This document shows, in pieces, positions 23,718-32,658 of a stretch of DNA of 43,992 nt. The notes beneath the pieces are model-generated. The model had not been told where the DNA came from. It made no database searches and was given only the letters and a program-made list of their open reading frames with translations. The translations under genes and the position numbers were made by a program. Every line of letters begins with the position of its first letter. Positions within the stretch are counted from its first letter, which is position 1. The stretch is from UBA1181 sp963619325 (lineage in GTDB: Bacteria > Bacteroidota > Bacteroidia > Bacteroidales > Paludibacteraceae), in the NCBI GenBank assembly GCA_963619325.1, contig CAVEVQ010000021.1, positions 1 to 43,992 on the forward strand. The letters run 5' to 3'.

Positions 23718-25577
23718 ATGAAAATAAGTGAGTTAAAGACGAAAAATCTTTCAGAGTTGAGGCTACTTGCTAAAGAATTAGATATAAAGCGACCAGACTC
23801 TTATCGGAAGGATGACTTGATATCAACGATTGTAGGTGTGGTATCATCAATGATAAACCAGGGATTGCCTTTGCCGGACGTGTTTAAAGATGCAGAAGTA
23901 TCAAGTGTACGCGAACCCGTTTTGCTATCTGAACAGGGGAATAACCAACGAAATACTGATTACAATAATATGGATTCTGACAAAAAAAATGAGTCTCCTG
24001 TATCAACAGGTAGATTTTGGGACAAGAAAGAGACTGATGCGCCAGTTCAAGAAAATGGATCTACTGATGGAGAAAAGTGCAATGGGGAGGAAAATGGCTC
24101 TGCTCGTCAGATAGTGGATGGTCGACCTATTTACTACCAAAAGCGGAAACGAGAGTTACAACCCCAAGAAGTGCAGCAAAATCGTGCACACGGCGGATTT
24201 GACGCTATGTCGTCTGGTAACGCCGCTGCGGCGATGGCTCGTATGATTTTGAATAAGAAAAAGGGAATTCCAACTCCAGAACCAGATGAGATTTTGGAAA
24301 ATGTGAAGAGGATTAACGAAGAGGAAAAATCAAATGGAGCGAAGTCAAAAAATTCTCAAAACATTCAGAATGTAAATAAAAAAGCTGCTAAGAAACAGGC
24401 TCAGCCTCAGCAGACTCTCCAACCGGTTGTTGCTGACCCTAATATACCATCATTTGATTTTGATGATATAGTGAAAGGGGTAGGTGTTTTGGAAATTGGC
24501 AACGATAACAATGGATTCCTTCGTTCTGCGGATTATAACTATCTTACGTCGCCAGATGACGTTTTCGTGTCTCAAGCTCAAATCAAACTTTTTGGTTTGA
24601 AGACTGGGGATGTCGTAGAGGGAGCTATTCGTCCGCCAAAGGACAATGAAAAGTATTTTATGCTTGTGGATGTTGACTTGATCAATGGTTGTACGCCAGA
24701 CGTGGTAAGAGACCGTGTTCCATTTGATCATTTAACTCCGTTGTTTCCTAACGAGAAATTCAACTTGGCTGGCTCTAAAAATTGTACGACTTCAGTTCGT
24801 GCGGTAGATTTGTTTGCTCCGATTGGTAAGGGTCAACGTGGTTTGATCGTTGCGCAGCCTAAGACTGGAAAGACAATGTTGTTGAAGGACATTGCTAACG
24901 CTATCGCAGAAAATCATCCTGAGGTTTACATGATTGTGCTTTTGATAGATGAGCGTCCTGAGGAGGTTACGGATATGGCGAGAAGCGTCAATGCAGAGGT
25001 AATTTCGTCTACTTTCGATGAGCCAGCAGATCGTCATGTCAAGATTGCAGGTTTGGTTCTGGAAAAAGCTAAGAGAATGGTGGAGTGTGGTCATGATGTT
25101 GTCATACTTCTGGATTCCATCACTCGCTTGGCCCGTGCTTACAATACGGTTGCTCCAGCTTCAGGAAAAGTGCTTTCTGGAGGTGTGGACGCTAACGCAT
25201 TGCAGAAACCAAAACGTTTCTTTGGCGCTGCTCGTAATATTGAAAATGGAGGAAGTCTTACTATCATAGCAACTGCTTTAACCGATACAGGTTCAAAAAT
25301 GGACGACGTGATTTTCGAGGAATTCAAAGGTACGGGTAATATGGAGTTGCAATTGTCTCGTTCTTTGGCGAATAAGCGTATTTTCCCTGCTATCGATGTT
25401 ACGTCTTCAAGTACTCGTCGTGACGACTTGCTGCAGTCTCCTGAGGTGGTACAGCGTATGCTTTTATTCCGCCAGCATTTGTCTGATATGACTACTGCTG
25501 AGGCTATGGATTTTGTAAAACGCCAGATTGAAACTACTCGTTCAAACGAGGAACTATTGGCTACGATGAATAGCTGA
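23718..25577 (+). CDS. rho: Transcription termination factor Rho with a large disordered insert
   Basis: A 619-residue Rho (E. coli 419). ATG at 23718 (MKISELKTKNLSELRLLAKELDI) is the natural start; the TTG at 23694 would only add eight residues. Residues 1-45 are the Rho N-terminal helical domain. Residues about 60-250 are an inserted low-complexity region rich in Asn, Gln, Lys, Glu and Ser (for example KNSQNIQNVNKKAAKKQ). The RNA-binding cold-shock-like domain runs from about 256 (VLEIGNDNNGFLRS), then the ATPase with P-loop PKTGKT (381-386), LLIDERPEEV and LLDSITRLARAYN. Rho is a hexameric RNA helicase that ends transcription. A disordered insert is known in Bacteroides Rho and was reported to drive condensate formation. 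ftsK follows 37 bases later. Confidence 0.97.
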   Translation: MKISELKTKNLSELRLLAKELDIKRPDSYRKDDLISTIVGVVSSMINQGLPLPDVFKDAEVSSVREPVLLSEQGNNQRNTDYNNMDSDKKNESPVSTGRFWDKKETDAPVQENGSTDGEKCNGEENGSARQIVDGRPIYYQKRKRELQPQEVQQNRAHGGFDAMSSGNAAAAMARMILNKKKGIPTPEPDEILENVKRINEEEKSNGAKSKNSQNIQNVNKKAAKKQAQPQQTLQPVVADPNIPSFDFDDIVKGVGVLEIGNDNNGFLRSADYNYLTSPDDVFVSQAQIKLFGLKTGDVVEGAIRPPKDNEKYFMLVDVDLINGCTPDVVRDRVPFDHLTPLFPNEKFNLAGSKNCTTSVRAVDLFAPIGKGQRGLIVAQPKTGKTMLLKDIANAIAENHPEVYMIVLLIDERPEEVTDMARSVNAEVISSTFDEPADRHVKIAGLVLEKAKRMVECGHDVVILLDSITRLARAYNTVAPASGKVLSGGVDANALQKPKRFFGAARNIENGGSLTIIATALTDTGSKMDDVIFEEFKGTGNMELQLSRSLANKRIFPAIDVTSSSTRRDDLLQSPEVVQRMLLFRQHLSDMTTAEAMDFVKRQIETTRSNEELLATMNS

Positions 25578-25614
25578 TTTTAGACTATATCGTTATTTCT
25601 CAAATCGCTTTACA

Positions 25615-28287
25615 ATGGCAGAAGAAAAAGAAATTAAACAAGAAGAGAACGCACAGGAAAAGGAAAGTGAAAGCACTGGGAAAAGGAGCATTTTCCGTAG
25701 GTTGGTGGTAAAATTGCTGGGCGAACCCATTCGTTATAGCGTGGGGGCGGTAGTCGTTCTTTTCTCGTTTTATCTTGTTTTGTCTTTAGTATCCTTCTTC
25801 TTCACTGGATGGAAAGACCAGAGTTTACTGCAAGGCGATTTCACCGATGATTATTTGGCGGAAAACATACAGAATTGGACAGGTTTGCGTGGAGCGATTC
25901 TGTCTGATTTTTTGATTAACAGGACATTTGGAATTTCCATATTTGCCTATGTCTTTTTCCTTGCTGTGGTTGGTGCACGGATGCTTGGTATTTCTGTTTT
26001 CAAAGACAGAATGTCTGCTTTGTTCATCAACTGCTCTTTCATTTTGATATGGGGTTCTGTTTTTCTCGGTTCTTTTATTGAGGCGTATGATTCTTCTTTC
26101 ATCTTTTTAGGTGGTGAGCATGGTTATCAATTGAATTTGTGGTTGAGAGCCAATGTTGGATGGGTGGGAGTAGTTTTGTTGCTTTTCATCACATTGTTTT
26201 TATTCTTGTTTTATGCTGTAGAAGGATTCTTCGAGAAAGTCTCTGGTTGGACAAATTCTTTGTTTTCAAAGAAGCCAAATGTTGAGGCTAATAGGGTCGA
26301 TGGTGACGATGATGGTAAACCTCAAGATGGGAAAGATTCAGAATCTGAAAGTTTTGGAAGTGAATCAGAAAATAGTTCAGAGGATGGTTCGGAAAACAGT
26401 GTGACTAATAGTGTTCAAGAAGGAGAAGATAATCATAGTGAAAAAGAAAATATAGAAGGTAGTCAAAGCAATGATGTAGATGATTCTACAGATGTGGCTA
26501 ATGGTTCTAAAGAATTCCCGTTTGAAGAAAAAGAGCATGAAGCGGATAAACAAGGGGATTTGTCGTTTTCTTCCGATCCGTCAACCGAAGGAGAGGTGGA
26601 AGGTTTCGGGGTAGGAGACAGTCTGTCAACGGAGAGTGTTGATGAAAATATTCAAGAAACGCAAGTTTCCAATGATTCTTTTGAGAGGCAAGGTGATGTT
26701 GATGAGAATGTTCAGTATCAGAATAATGAGGGGGGAGTTGACTTTACGATAGAAAAAAAAGAGGTTGAGAAGATTGTAACTGAACAAGATTTAGAGTTAT
26801 ACGATCCTACGAAAACTTTGGAAAACTATAAGAAACCGACTATTGATTTATTGAAGGAGTACACTGTTCCCGCGAATATTGACATAGAGGAGCAGAATCG
26901 CAATAAAAATAGAATAGTGGAGGTGCTTCGTAGTTTTGACGTAGAAGTATCGACGATAAAAGCAACGGTTGGTCCGACGGTAACGCTCTATGAGATAACG
27001 TTGGCACCTGGTGTGAAAATCGCTAAGATTCGTGGGTTGGGAAATGACATTGCGTTGGCGATCGCTGCTAAGGGTATCCGAATTATTGCGCCGATACCAG
27101 GCAAGGGAACGGTGGGTATTGAGGTGCCTAATGCGAAACCAGTCACGGTGTCAATGGCAGAGATTATCGGTAGTGTAAAGTTTCAGGAATCAAAGTTTGA
27201 GTTGCCTATCGCGTTAGGAAAGACGATCACGAACGAGGTGTTTATGTTGGATTTGTGCAAAATGCCACATGTGCTTGTGGCGGGAGCAACGGGTCAAGGT
27301 AAATCAGTGGGACTTAACGCCATCATAACCTCTTTGTTATATAAGAAACATCCAACAGAGTTGAAATTTGTGATGGTTGATCCGAAGATGGTGGAGTTTA
27401 GTATGTATGCGCCTATAGAGCGACATTTCTTGGCTAAGATGGAGAATGAAGAGGATGCTATCATCACGGATGTGAAAAAGGTTGTTCAAACGCTCAACTC
27501 TCTTTGTATTGAAATGGACAATCGCTATGAGCTGTTGAAAGATGCACATGTTCGCCAAATCAAAGAGTATAACGAGAAGTTCGTCAATCGCCAGCTGAAT
27601 CCGTTGAAAGGACACCATTATATGCCATACATTGTGGTCATAATTGATGAGTTCGCTGATTTAATTATGACGGTTGGTAAAGAGGTGGAGACTCCGATTG
27701 CGAGAATTGCGCAGAAAGCTCGTGCGGTAGGTATCCACATGATTTTGGCAACGCAACGTCCGTCTGCTAATATCGTTACGGGAGTCATACGTGCTAATTT
27801 CCCTGCTCGTTTTGCCTTCAAGGTGTCTTCTGGTTTAGAGTCGCGTGTTATTTTGGATCAAACAGGCGCTGACCAACTGATCGGTCGTGGTGATATGTTG
27901 GTTTCGGCAGGTAATGATACTGTTCGTGTGCAGTGTGCTTTCGTTGATACTCCAGAGGTTGAACGAATTACTGATTATATATCGAAACAACAGGGCGAGC
28001 CATCTGCGTTTTTGTTGCCAGAATATAAGGAAGAGGGTGAAGAAAAGGTGGTTGACCTTAAGTCTCGGGATGTGTTGTTTGATCAAGTTGCGGAGTTTGT
28101 TGTTAGTTCGGGTCAAGGTTCTACTTCTTTCATTCAGCGTAAGTGGGAGATTGGATATAATCGCGCCGGACGTATAATGGATCAATTGGAGGCGGCCAAT
28201 ATCGTCGGACCTGCAAGGGGAAGCAAACCTCGTGAGGTCTTGGTAAAAGATATGGCTCAGTTGGATGCTATACTACAAAGTTTATAA
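25615..28287 (+). CDS. ftsK: DNA translocase FtsK/SpoIIIE
   Basis: An 890-residue septal DNA pump that clears chromosome termini at division and activates XerCD. Residues 1-215 contain four to five membrane segments (for example SVGAVVVLFSFYLVLSLVSFFF and GWVGVVLLLFITLFLFLFYAV). Residues about 222-400 are an acidic linker rich in Ser, Glu, Asp and Asn. The alpha and beta domains follow: LPHVLVAGATGQGKSVG-type Walker A (Gly557-Ser564), VIIDEFADLIMTVG as Walker B, ATQRPSANIVTG. The C-terminal 65 residues are the winged-helix gamma domain (GSTSFIQRKWEIGYNRAGRIMDQLEAANIVGP) that reads KOPS-like sites. It lies between rho and a lolA-like gene that has its own promoter. Confidence 0.96.
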   Translation: MAEEKEIKQEENAQEKESESTGKRSIFRRLVVKLLGEPIRYSVGAVVVLFSFYLVLSLVSFFFTGWKDQSLLQGDFTDDYLAENIQNWTGLRGAILSDFLINRTFGISIFAYVFFLAVVGARMLGISVFKDRMSALFINCSFILIWGSVFLGSFIEAYDSSFIFLGGEHGYQLNLWLRANVGWVGVVLLLFITLFLFLFYAVEGFFEKVSGWTNSLFSKKPNVEANRVDGDDDGKPQDGKDSESESFGSESENSSEDGSENSVTNSVQEGEDNHSEKENIEGSQSNDVDDSTDVANGSKEFPFEEKEHEADKQGDLSFSSDPSTEGEVEGFGVGDSLSTESVDENIQETQVSNDSFERQGDVDENVQYQNNEGGVDFTIEKKEVEKIVTEQDLELYDPTKTLENYKKPTIDLLKEYTVPANIDIEEQNRNKNRIVEVLRSFDVEVSTIKATVGPTVTLYEITLAPGVKIAKIRGLGNDIALAIAAKGIRIIAPIPGKGTVGIEVPNAKPVTVSMAEIIGSVKFQESKFELPIALGKTITNEVFMLDLCKMPHVLVAGATGQGKSVGLNAIITSLLYKKHPTELKFVMVDPKMVEFSMYAPIERHFLAKMENEEDAIITDVKKVVQTLNSLCIEMDNRYELLKDAHVRQIKEYNEKFVNRQLNPLKGHHYMPYIVVIIDEFADLIMTVGKEVETPIARIAQKARAVGIHMILATQRPSANIVTGVIRANFPARFAFKVSSGLESRVILDQTGADQLIGRGDMLVSAGNDTVRVQCAFVDTPEVERITDYISKQQGEPSAFLLPEYKEEGEEKVVDLKSRDVLFDQVAEFVVSSGQGSTSFIQRKWEIGYNRAGRIMDQLEAANIVGPARGSKPREVLVKDMAQLDAILQSL

Positions 28288-28323
28288 GCATAATTTGAAA
28301 AAAATAGGGGTGTACAAAAGAAT

Positions 28324-28354
28324 TTTGTTAAAATCTCGTTGTAGACTAAATTTG
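28324..28354 (+). promoter_or_regulatory. Promoter placed directly at the lolA-like start codon
   Basis: TTTG (28324-28327), 19-base spacer, TAAATTTG (28347-28354). The ATG at 28362 is only 7 bases after the -7 box, so transcription should start at or within a few bases of the start codon. Confidence 0.7.
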
Positions 28355-28361
28355 GAATAAG

Positions 28362-29018
28362 ATGAAGAAATATTTTTTTATGATGATAATGGCGCTTGTT
28401 GCGTCAATCGGATTTGCGCAAGAGGAGGTTGCAGTGGATCCTCGTGCGATGTCTTTGCTTAACAAGGCTATCTCCGCATTTGAGGCGAAAAAAGGAGTCT
28501 CTGCTACATTCTCGGTTGAGACAAAAAATGTGCGTAATGATAAGTCGAATATTTTTGAAGGCACGCTCTTGATGAAATCTGAAAAGTTCAGATTGTCGTT
28601 GCAAGGTGTTGAGACCTATTTTGATGGGAAGACACAGAGTGTTGTTATGGAGAAGGAGAAGGAGGTTACTATTAGTCAACCGCAGGCTGATGAACTGAAG
28701 GAGGTGAACCCCATTTTGATGATGAAGTCTTGCAAGACGGATTTCAAGATGAGGTATATAGGAGTAGAAAAGTCTGAAGGTGTCGCAGTAGAGAAAATAG
28801 AACTTTACCCGAATAATTTGGATAACAAATATTCGATTATCACTTTGTTGATTACGAAAGAGAATTTGCAACCAAAGGCAATGGTTTTGAAGGGTAAAGA
28901 TGGAATCAATACTACTTTCAAGATTAAGAAATTAGAATATTCAAAAATCATTTCAGACGAATCTTTTCATTTTGACAATCAGAAATATAAGAATTTTGAA
29001 GTGGTTGATTTGAGGTGA
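28362..29018 (+). CDS. LolA-like outer-membrane lipoprotein carrier
   Basis: A 218-residue periplasmic protein with a clear signal peptide (MKKYFFMMIMALVASIGFA, cleavage before Gln20). The mature part has the LolA/LolB-like open-barrel pattern: MSLLNKAISAFEAKKGVSATFSV, EGTLLMKSEKFRLSL, ETYFDGKTQSVVM, and PILMMKSCKTDFKMRYIG. LolA carries lipoproteins from the LolCDE exporter to the outer membrane. Sequence similarity within this fold is low, so I use the family name without claiming a full functional match. Position between ftsK and trxB, as I recall from other Bacteroidales, supports the call. trxB starts 30 bases later. Confidence 0.85.
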   Translation: MKKYFFMMIMALVASIGFAQEEVAVDPRAMSLLNKAISAFEAKKGVSATFSVETKNVRNDKSNIFEGTLLMKSEKFRLSLQGVETYFDGKTQSVVMEKEKEVTISQPQADELKEVNPILMMKSCKTDFKMRYIGVEKSEGVAVEKIELYPNNLDNKYSIITLLITKENLQPKAMVLKGKDGINTTFKIKKLEYSKIISDESFHFDNQKYKNFEVVDLR

Positions 29019-29048
29019 TTGGGTAACACGGATAGAGTTGAATGTAAG

Positions 29049-29987
29049 ATGGAAAAAATAAGATGTTTGATTATAGGTTCTGGCCCCGCTGGGTATACGG
29101 CGGCGATATATGCTGCGAGAGCGAATCTTTCTCCTGTTCTTTATGAGGGATCGCTAAGGGGTGGTCAGTTGACAACCACAACGGAAGTGGAGAATTTCCC
29201 AGGCTATCCGCAAGGTATTTCGGGTTCTGAGATGATGGACGAGATTCGTGAACAAGCGGTTCGCTTTGGCGCAGATCTTCGTGTCGGCTTGGTAACTAAA
29301 GCAGAGTTGGCGACAGGTCATAATATCATAACGATTGATGGAGAAAAACAGGTTGAGGCTTCTTCTGTCATTATCTGTACTGGTGCGTCTGCCAAATATT
29401 TAGGATTGTCTGATGAAAAGAAATTCGCTGGCATGGGAGTTTCTGCATGTGCCACTTGCGATGGCTTCTTTTACCGTAAAAAAAAGGTTGTCGTTGTGGG
29501 CGGCGGCGATACAGCATGCGAGGATGCATTATATCTTGCTCGTATGTGCGAAAAAGTCTATTTGGCGGTTCGTAAGGACAAACTTCGTGCGTCTGTTGTG
29601 ATGCAAAAGCGTGTGATGCAATGTGATAAGATTGAGGTCTTGTTCAAACATGAGGTTATTGGTTTGGACGGCGAAGATGGTGTGCAGTCCGCTACAATGG
29701 TTAAGAATCGTGGTGAGAATGACCAGGAGGAGTATTGTCTTCCTGTGGATGGCATGTTCTTGGCTATTGGTCATCACCCGAATTCAATGCTGTTTGCGGA
29801 GTATTTGGATTTAGACTTAGCCGGCTATATTAAGACGAAAGGAACGTCGACAGAGACAAATGTTCCAGGTGTGTTTGCTGCCGGCGATGTCGCAGACCCA
29901 ATCTATCGTCAAGCAATTACGGCTGCCGCAGGTGGTTGTAAGGCGGCGAAAGATGCAGAAAGGTTTCTTTTAGAAAATAATCTTTAA
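29049..29987 (+). CDS. trxB: Thioredoxin-disulfide reductase
   Basis: A 312-residue FAD enzyme that reduces thioredoxin with NADPH. The start MEKIRCLIIGSGPAGYTAA at 29049 is chosen over a TTG at 29019 because it matches the family N-terminus. FAD-binding GSGPAG is at 10-15; the redox-active pair is Cys134 and Cys137 in CATCDG; the NADPH site GGGDTACEDALYL follows; the C-terminal FAD motif is GVFAAGDVADPIYRQAITAAAGGC. Length is typical (about 310-320). Likely co-transcribed with the lolA-like gene. Confidence 0.96.
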   Translation: MEKIRCLIIGSGPAGYTAAIYAARANLSPVLYEGSLRGGQLTTTTEVENFPGYPQGISGSEMMDEIREQAVRFGADLRVGLVTKAELATGHNIITIDGEKQVEASSVIICTGASAKYLGLSDEKKFAGMGVSACATCDGFFYRKKKVVVVGGGDTACEDALYLARMCEKVYLAVRKDKLRASVVMQKRVMQCDKIEVLFKHEVIGLDGEDGVQSATMVKNRGENDQEEYCLPVDGMFLAIGHHPNSMLFAEYLDLDLAGYIKTKGTSTETNVPGVFAAGDVADPIYRQAITAAAGGCKAAKDAERFLLENNL

Positions 29988-30045
29988 TCTTTAAGAGCTT
30001 TTCCCTCATATAAATTTATTAAGCAAGACGAAAGACTAATTGCAA

Positions 30046-32046
30046 ATGGATGAATTGAAGAGAATACAGCAGCTTCGAGAGGAATTGAATGAGCATAACT
30101 ACAACTATTATGTTTTGTCTGCTCCGACGATTACTGATTACGAGTTTGATCGGCTGATGACTGAGTTGCAGGATCTGGAGAGAATTCATCCGGAGGCGTT
30201 CGACTCCAATTCGCCAACGCAACGTGTTGGAAGTGATATATCGAAAGAGTTTCAACAGGTGGCTCATCGTTATCCTATGCTTTCGTTGGGAAACACCTAT
30301 TCCCGCGAGGAGGTGTCCGATTTCTACCAGCGAGTGGAAAAAGGGTTGGGAGGAGAACCTTTCGAGATTGTTTGTGAATTGAAATTTGATGGCACTTCGA
30401 TTTCTCTTTGGTATGATCAGGGTAGATTAGTTAAGGCTGTTACGCGTGGCGATGGAGAAAAAGGCGATGATGTGACGGATAATGTGAAAACGATTCGATC
30501 TATTCCATTGGTGCTTCATGGAAATGGATATCCGAAGTCTTTTGAAATCAGAGGCGAGATTTTAATGCCTTGGGAGGTGTTTGACAAACTTAATGAAGAA
30601 CGTGCAGCTGCCGAAGAAACCATTTTTGCCAATCCACGAAACGCTGCCTCTGGTACATTGAAAACACAAAACTCAAAAGAAGTCGCAAAACGTCGTTTGG
30701 ACTCCTATCTCTACTATCTTTTAGGGGATGATTTGCCTGCCGACACACATTACGAGAACCTACAGGCTGCTAAGAAATGGGGCTTTAAAATTTCAGATGC
30801 AATGAAGGTGTGTAAAAACGTGGACGAAATTTTTGAGTTCATCAACTATTGGGATGTGGAAAGGAAAAACTTACCCGTGGCAACTGATGGTATCGTTTTG
30901 AAGGTTAATTCCATTGCGCAGCAGGAATTTTTAGGGTACACGGCAAAATCGCCCAGATGGGCTATCGCCTATAAGTTTCAAGCAGAGCGTGCATATACAA
31001 AATTGAGAAGTGTCTCATTTCAAGTCGGACGTACGGGCGCAGTAACACCAGTGGCTAACTTGGACCCCGTTCAACTGTCGGGTACGATTGTTAAACGTGC
31101 TTCGCTGCATAATGCAGACATTATTGAGTCATTAGACCTTTACCAAGGGGATATGGTGTATGTAGAGAAAGGTGGTGAGATAATTCCAAAGATTGTGGGT
31201 GTGGACTACGATGCGCGTGGAATTGATATTGGTCCGAAAATTCGTTTCATCTCTATTTGTCCAGAATGTGGCACTCCGCTAGTAAGAATTGAAGGCGAGG
31301 CTGCTCATTATTGTCCGAACGACACACATTGTCCACCTCAAATCAAAGGAAGAATAGAACACTTCGTTAGTCGAAAAGCAATGAACATTAATTTAGGAGA
31401 GGAGAACGTCCGTCTTCTGTATGAAAAAAAAATGGTGAATAATGTGGCAGATCTCTACGATTTGAAAATCAATGATTTATCGGGTTTGGATCGTTGGGGA
31501 ACTACGAGTGCAAAAAATGTGATAGATAGCATAGAAGCCTCAAAATTAGTGCCGTTTGATCGTGTTCTCTATGCAATAGGAATTCGCTATGTGGGGGTAA
31601 CTACCGCTAAGAAAATTGCTAATGCGATGAAAAATATTGAGAATATTGAACGAGCTTCTTTTATGGATTTGCAAGCCATTGATGAGGTAGGAGAGAGAAT
31701 TGCACAGAGCGTGATAGACTATTTCTCAGAAGCAGAAAACAGAAATATTGTTGAGAGATTGAAGAGTGCGGGTTTGCAATTCGCTTTGGATGAGAGCTTG
31801 TTGTCGTCTCGCACAACAAAATTGGCAGGACTTTCCATCATAATTAGTGGAACTTTCAAAAATCACTCTCGTGAAGATTTGAAGTCTATGATTGAACAAA
31901 ATGGAGGTAAAAACGTAAGTTCCATCTCCTCTAAAACTGATTATTTGGTGGCAGGTGAAAATATGGGACCCGCAAAATTGGAAAAAGCCCAAAAACTGAA
32001 CGTCAAAATCATTAGCGAGGAAGAATTTGAGGAAATGATAAGGTAA
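30046..32046 (+). CDS. ligA: NAD-dependent DNA ligase LigA
   Basis: A 666-residue ligase that seals nicks in replication and repair. ATG at 30046 (MDELKRIQQLREEL) is preferred to the TTG two codons upstream. Ia domain with YY and DYEFDRL at 20-36; nucleotidyl-transferase Lys113 in ELKFDG; OB fold with GRTGAVTPVANLDPV; four-Cys zinc finger (CPECGTPL ... HYCPNDTHC); helix-hairpin-helix repeats; and a BRCT domain at the end (LAGLSIIISGTFKNHSREDLKSMIEQNGGK). All catalytic parts are present. The DUF6913 gene follows 14 bases later. Confidence 0.97.
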   Translation: MDELKRIQQLREELNEHNYNYYVLSAPTITDYEFDRLMTELQDLERIHPEAFDSNSPTQRVGSDISKEFQQVAHRYPMLSLGNTYSREEVSDFYQRVEKGLGGEPFEIVCELKFDGTSISLWYDQGRLVKAVTRGDGEKGDDVTDNVKTIRSIPLVLHGNGYPKSFEIRGEILMPWEVFDKLNEERAAAEETIFANPRNAASGTLKTQNSKEVAKRRLDSYLYYLLGDDLPADTHYENLQAAKKWGFKISDAMKVCKNVDEIFEFINYWDVERKNLPVATDGIVLKVNSIAQQEFLGYTAKSPRWAIAYKFQAERAYTKLRSVSFQVGRTGAVTPVANLDPVQLSGTIVKRASLHNADIIESLDLYQGDMVYVEKGGEIIPKIVGVDYDARGIDIGPKIRFISICPECGTPLVRIEGEAAHYCPNDTHCPPQIKGRIEHFVSRKAMNINLGEENVRLLYEKKMVNNVADLYDLKINDLSGLDRWGTTSAKNVIDSIEASKLVPFDRVLYAIGIRYVGVTTAKKIANAMKNIENIERASFMDLQAIDEVGERIAQSVIDYFSEAENRNIVERLKSAGLQFALDESLLSSRTTKLAGLSIIISGTFKNHSREDLKSMIEQNGGKNVSSISSKTDYLVAGENMGPAKLEKAQKLNVKIISEEEFEEMIR

Positions 32047-32060
32047 ACAAAACAGCAGAA

Positions 32061-32585
32061 ATGTTTGAAAGTTTAAAAAGAAAATATATTGATTGGCAGA
32101 TAAAAAAGTGTTTAGAACGGAAATCTTGGCAACGAGAAAAACGTTTTGTCAATTGGAATAATGCCCATAATATAACGGTGTTGCTTTCTTATCAAGAAGT
32201 GGACTTGAAGGAGATTGCCAGGGTGAGAGAAACACTTGCTGATAAGAATACTATAATTTGGATATTTGTTGATACAAAACAAGAAATGGCTTCTTCAGAA
32301 AAGGTTGTATTTATCAATAGACAGTCTATTTCTTTTTGGGGGAAGCCGAAAGAGGCAATGATAAATGATTTCTTGAAGGAAAAGTCTGATATAGTGGTGG
32401 ATTTGACTGATAAAGAGAATTTCACGATGAAATATCTGTTGGGAATTTCAACGGCTCATTGCAGATGTGGACTGAAAAAAAGCGACTATCAGTATGATTT
32501 TGAAATCAGTGGGTGCGGTCAGATTCGTCGATCCGACTTGCTGGATCAAATCCTTTATTATTTAAAAACGATTAAGGAAAAATAA
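32061..32585 (+). CDS. DUF6913 family protein of unknown function
   Basis: A 174-residue soluble protein beginning MFESLKRKYIDWQIKKCLERKSWQR. It has a basic N-terminal helix, then an alpha/beta pattern (NITVLLSYQEVDLKEIARVRE, TIIWIFVDTKQ, KVVFINRQSISFWGKPK, DIVVDLTDKENFTMKYLLGIS). A Cys-containing stretch AHCRCGLKK occurs near 135. The family is confined to Bacteroidota and has no tested role as far as I know. Placement between ligA and dapA recurs in my memory of related genomes, but this gives no functional clue. No signal peptide or membrane segment. Confidence 0.75.
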   Translation: MFESLKRKYIDWQIKKCLERKSWQREKRFVNWNNAHNITVLLSYQEVDLKEIARVRETLADKNTIIWIFVDTKQEMASSEKVVFINRQSISFWGKPKEAMINDFLKEKSDIVVDLTDKENFTMKYLLGISTAHCRCGLKKSDYQYDFEISGCGQIRRSDLLDQILYYLKTIKEK

Positions 32586-32625
32586 AAATTCCCCTTGTCG
32601 TATTATAATTCCGCCAACTTATATT

Positions 32626-32633
32626 TAATTTTG
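32626..32633 (+). promoter_or_regulatory. Candidate -7 element for dapA
   Basis: TAATTTTG, matching TAnnTTTG, 25 bases before the preferred dapA ATG. No -33 TTTG at proper distance. Confidence 0.45.
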
Positions 32634-32658
32634 CGTTTTGGATAAACTCAAGAAAAAG

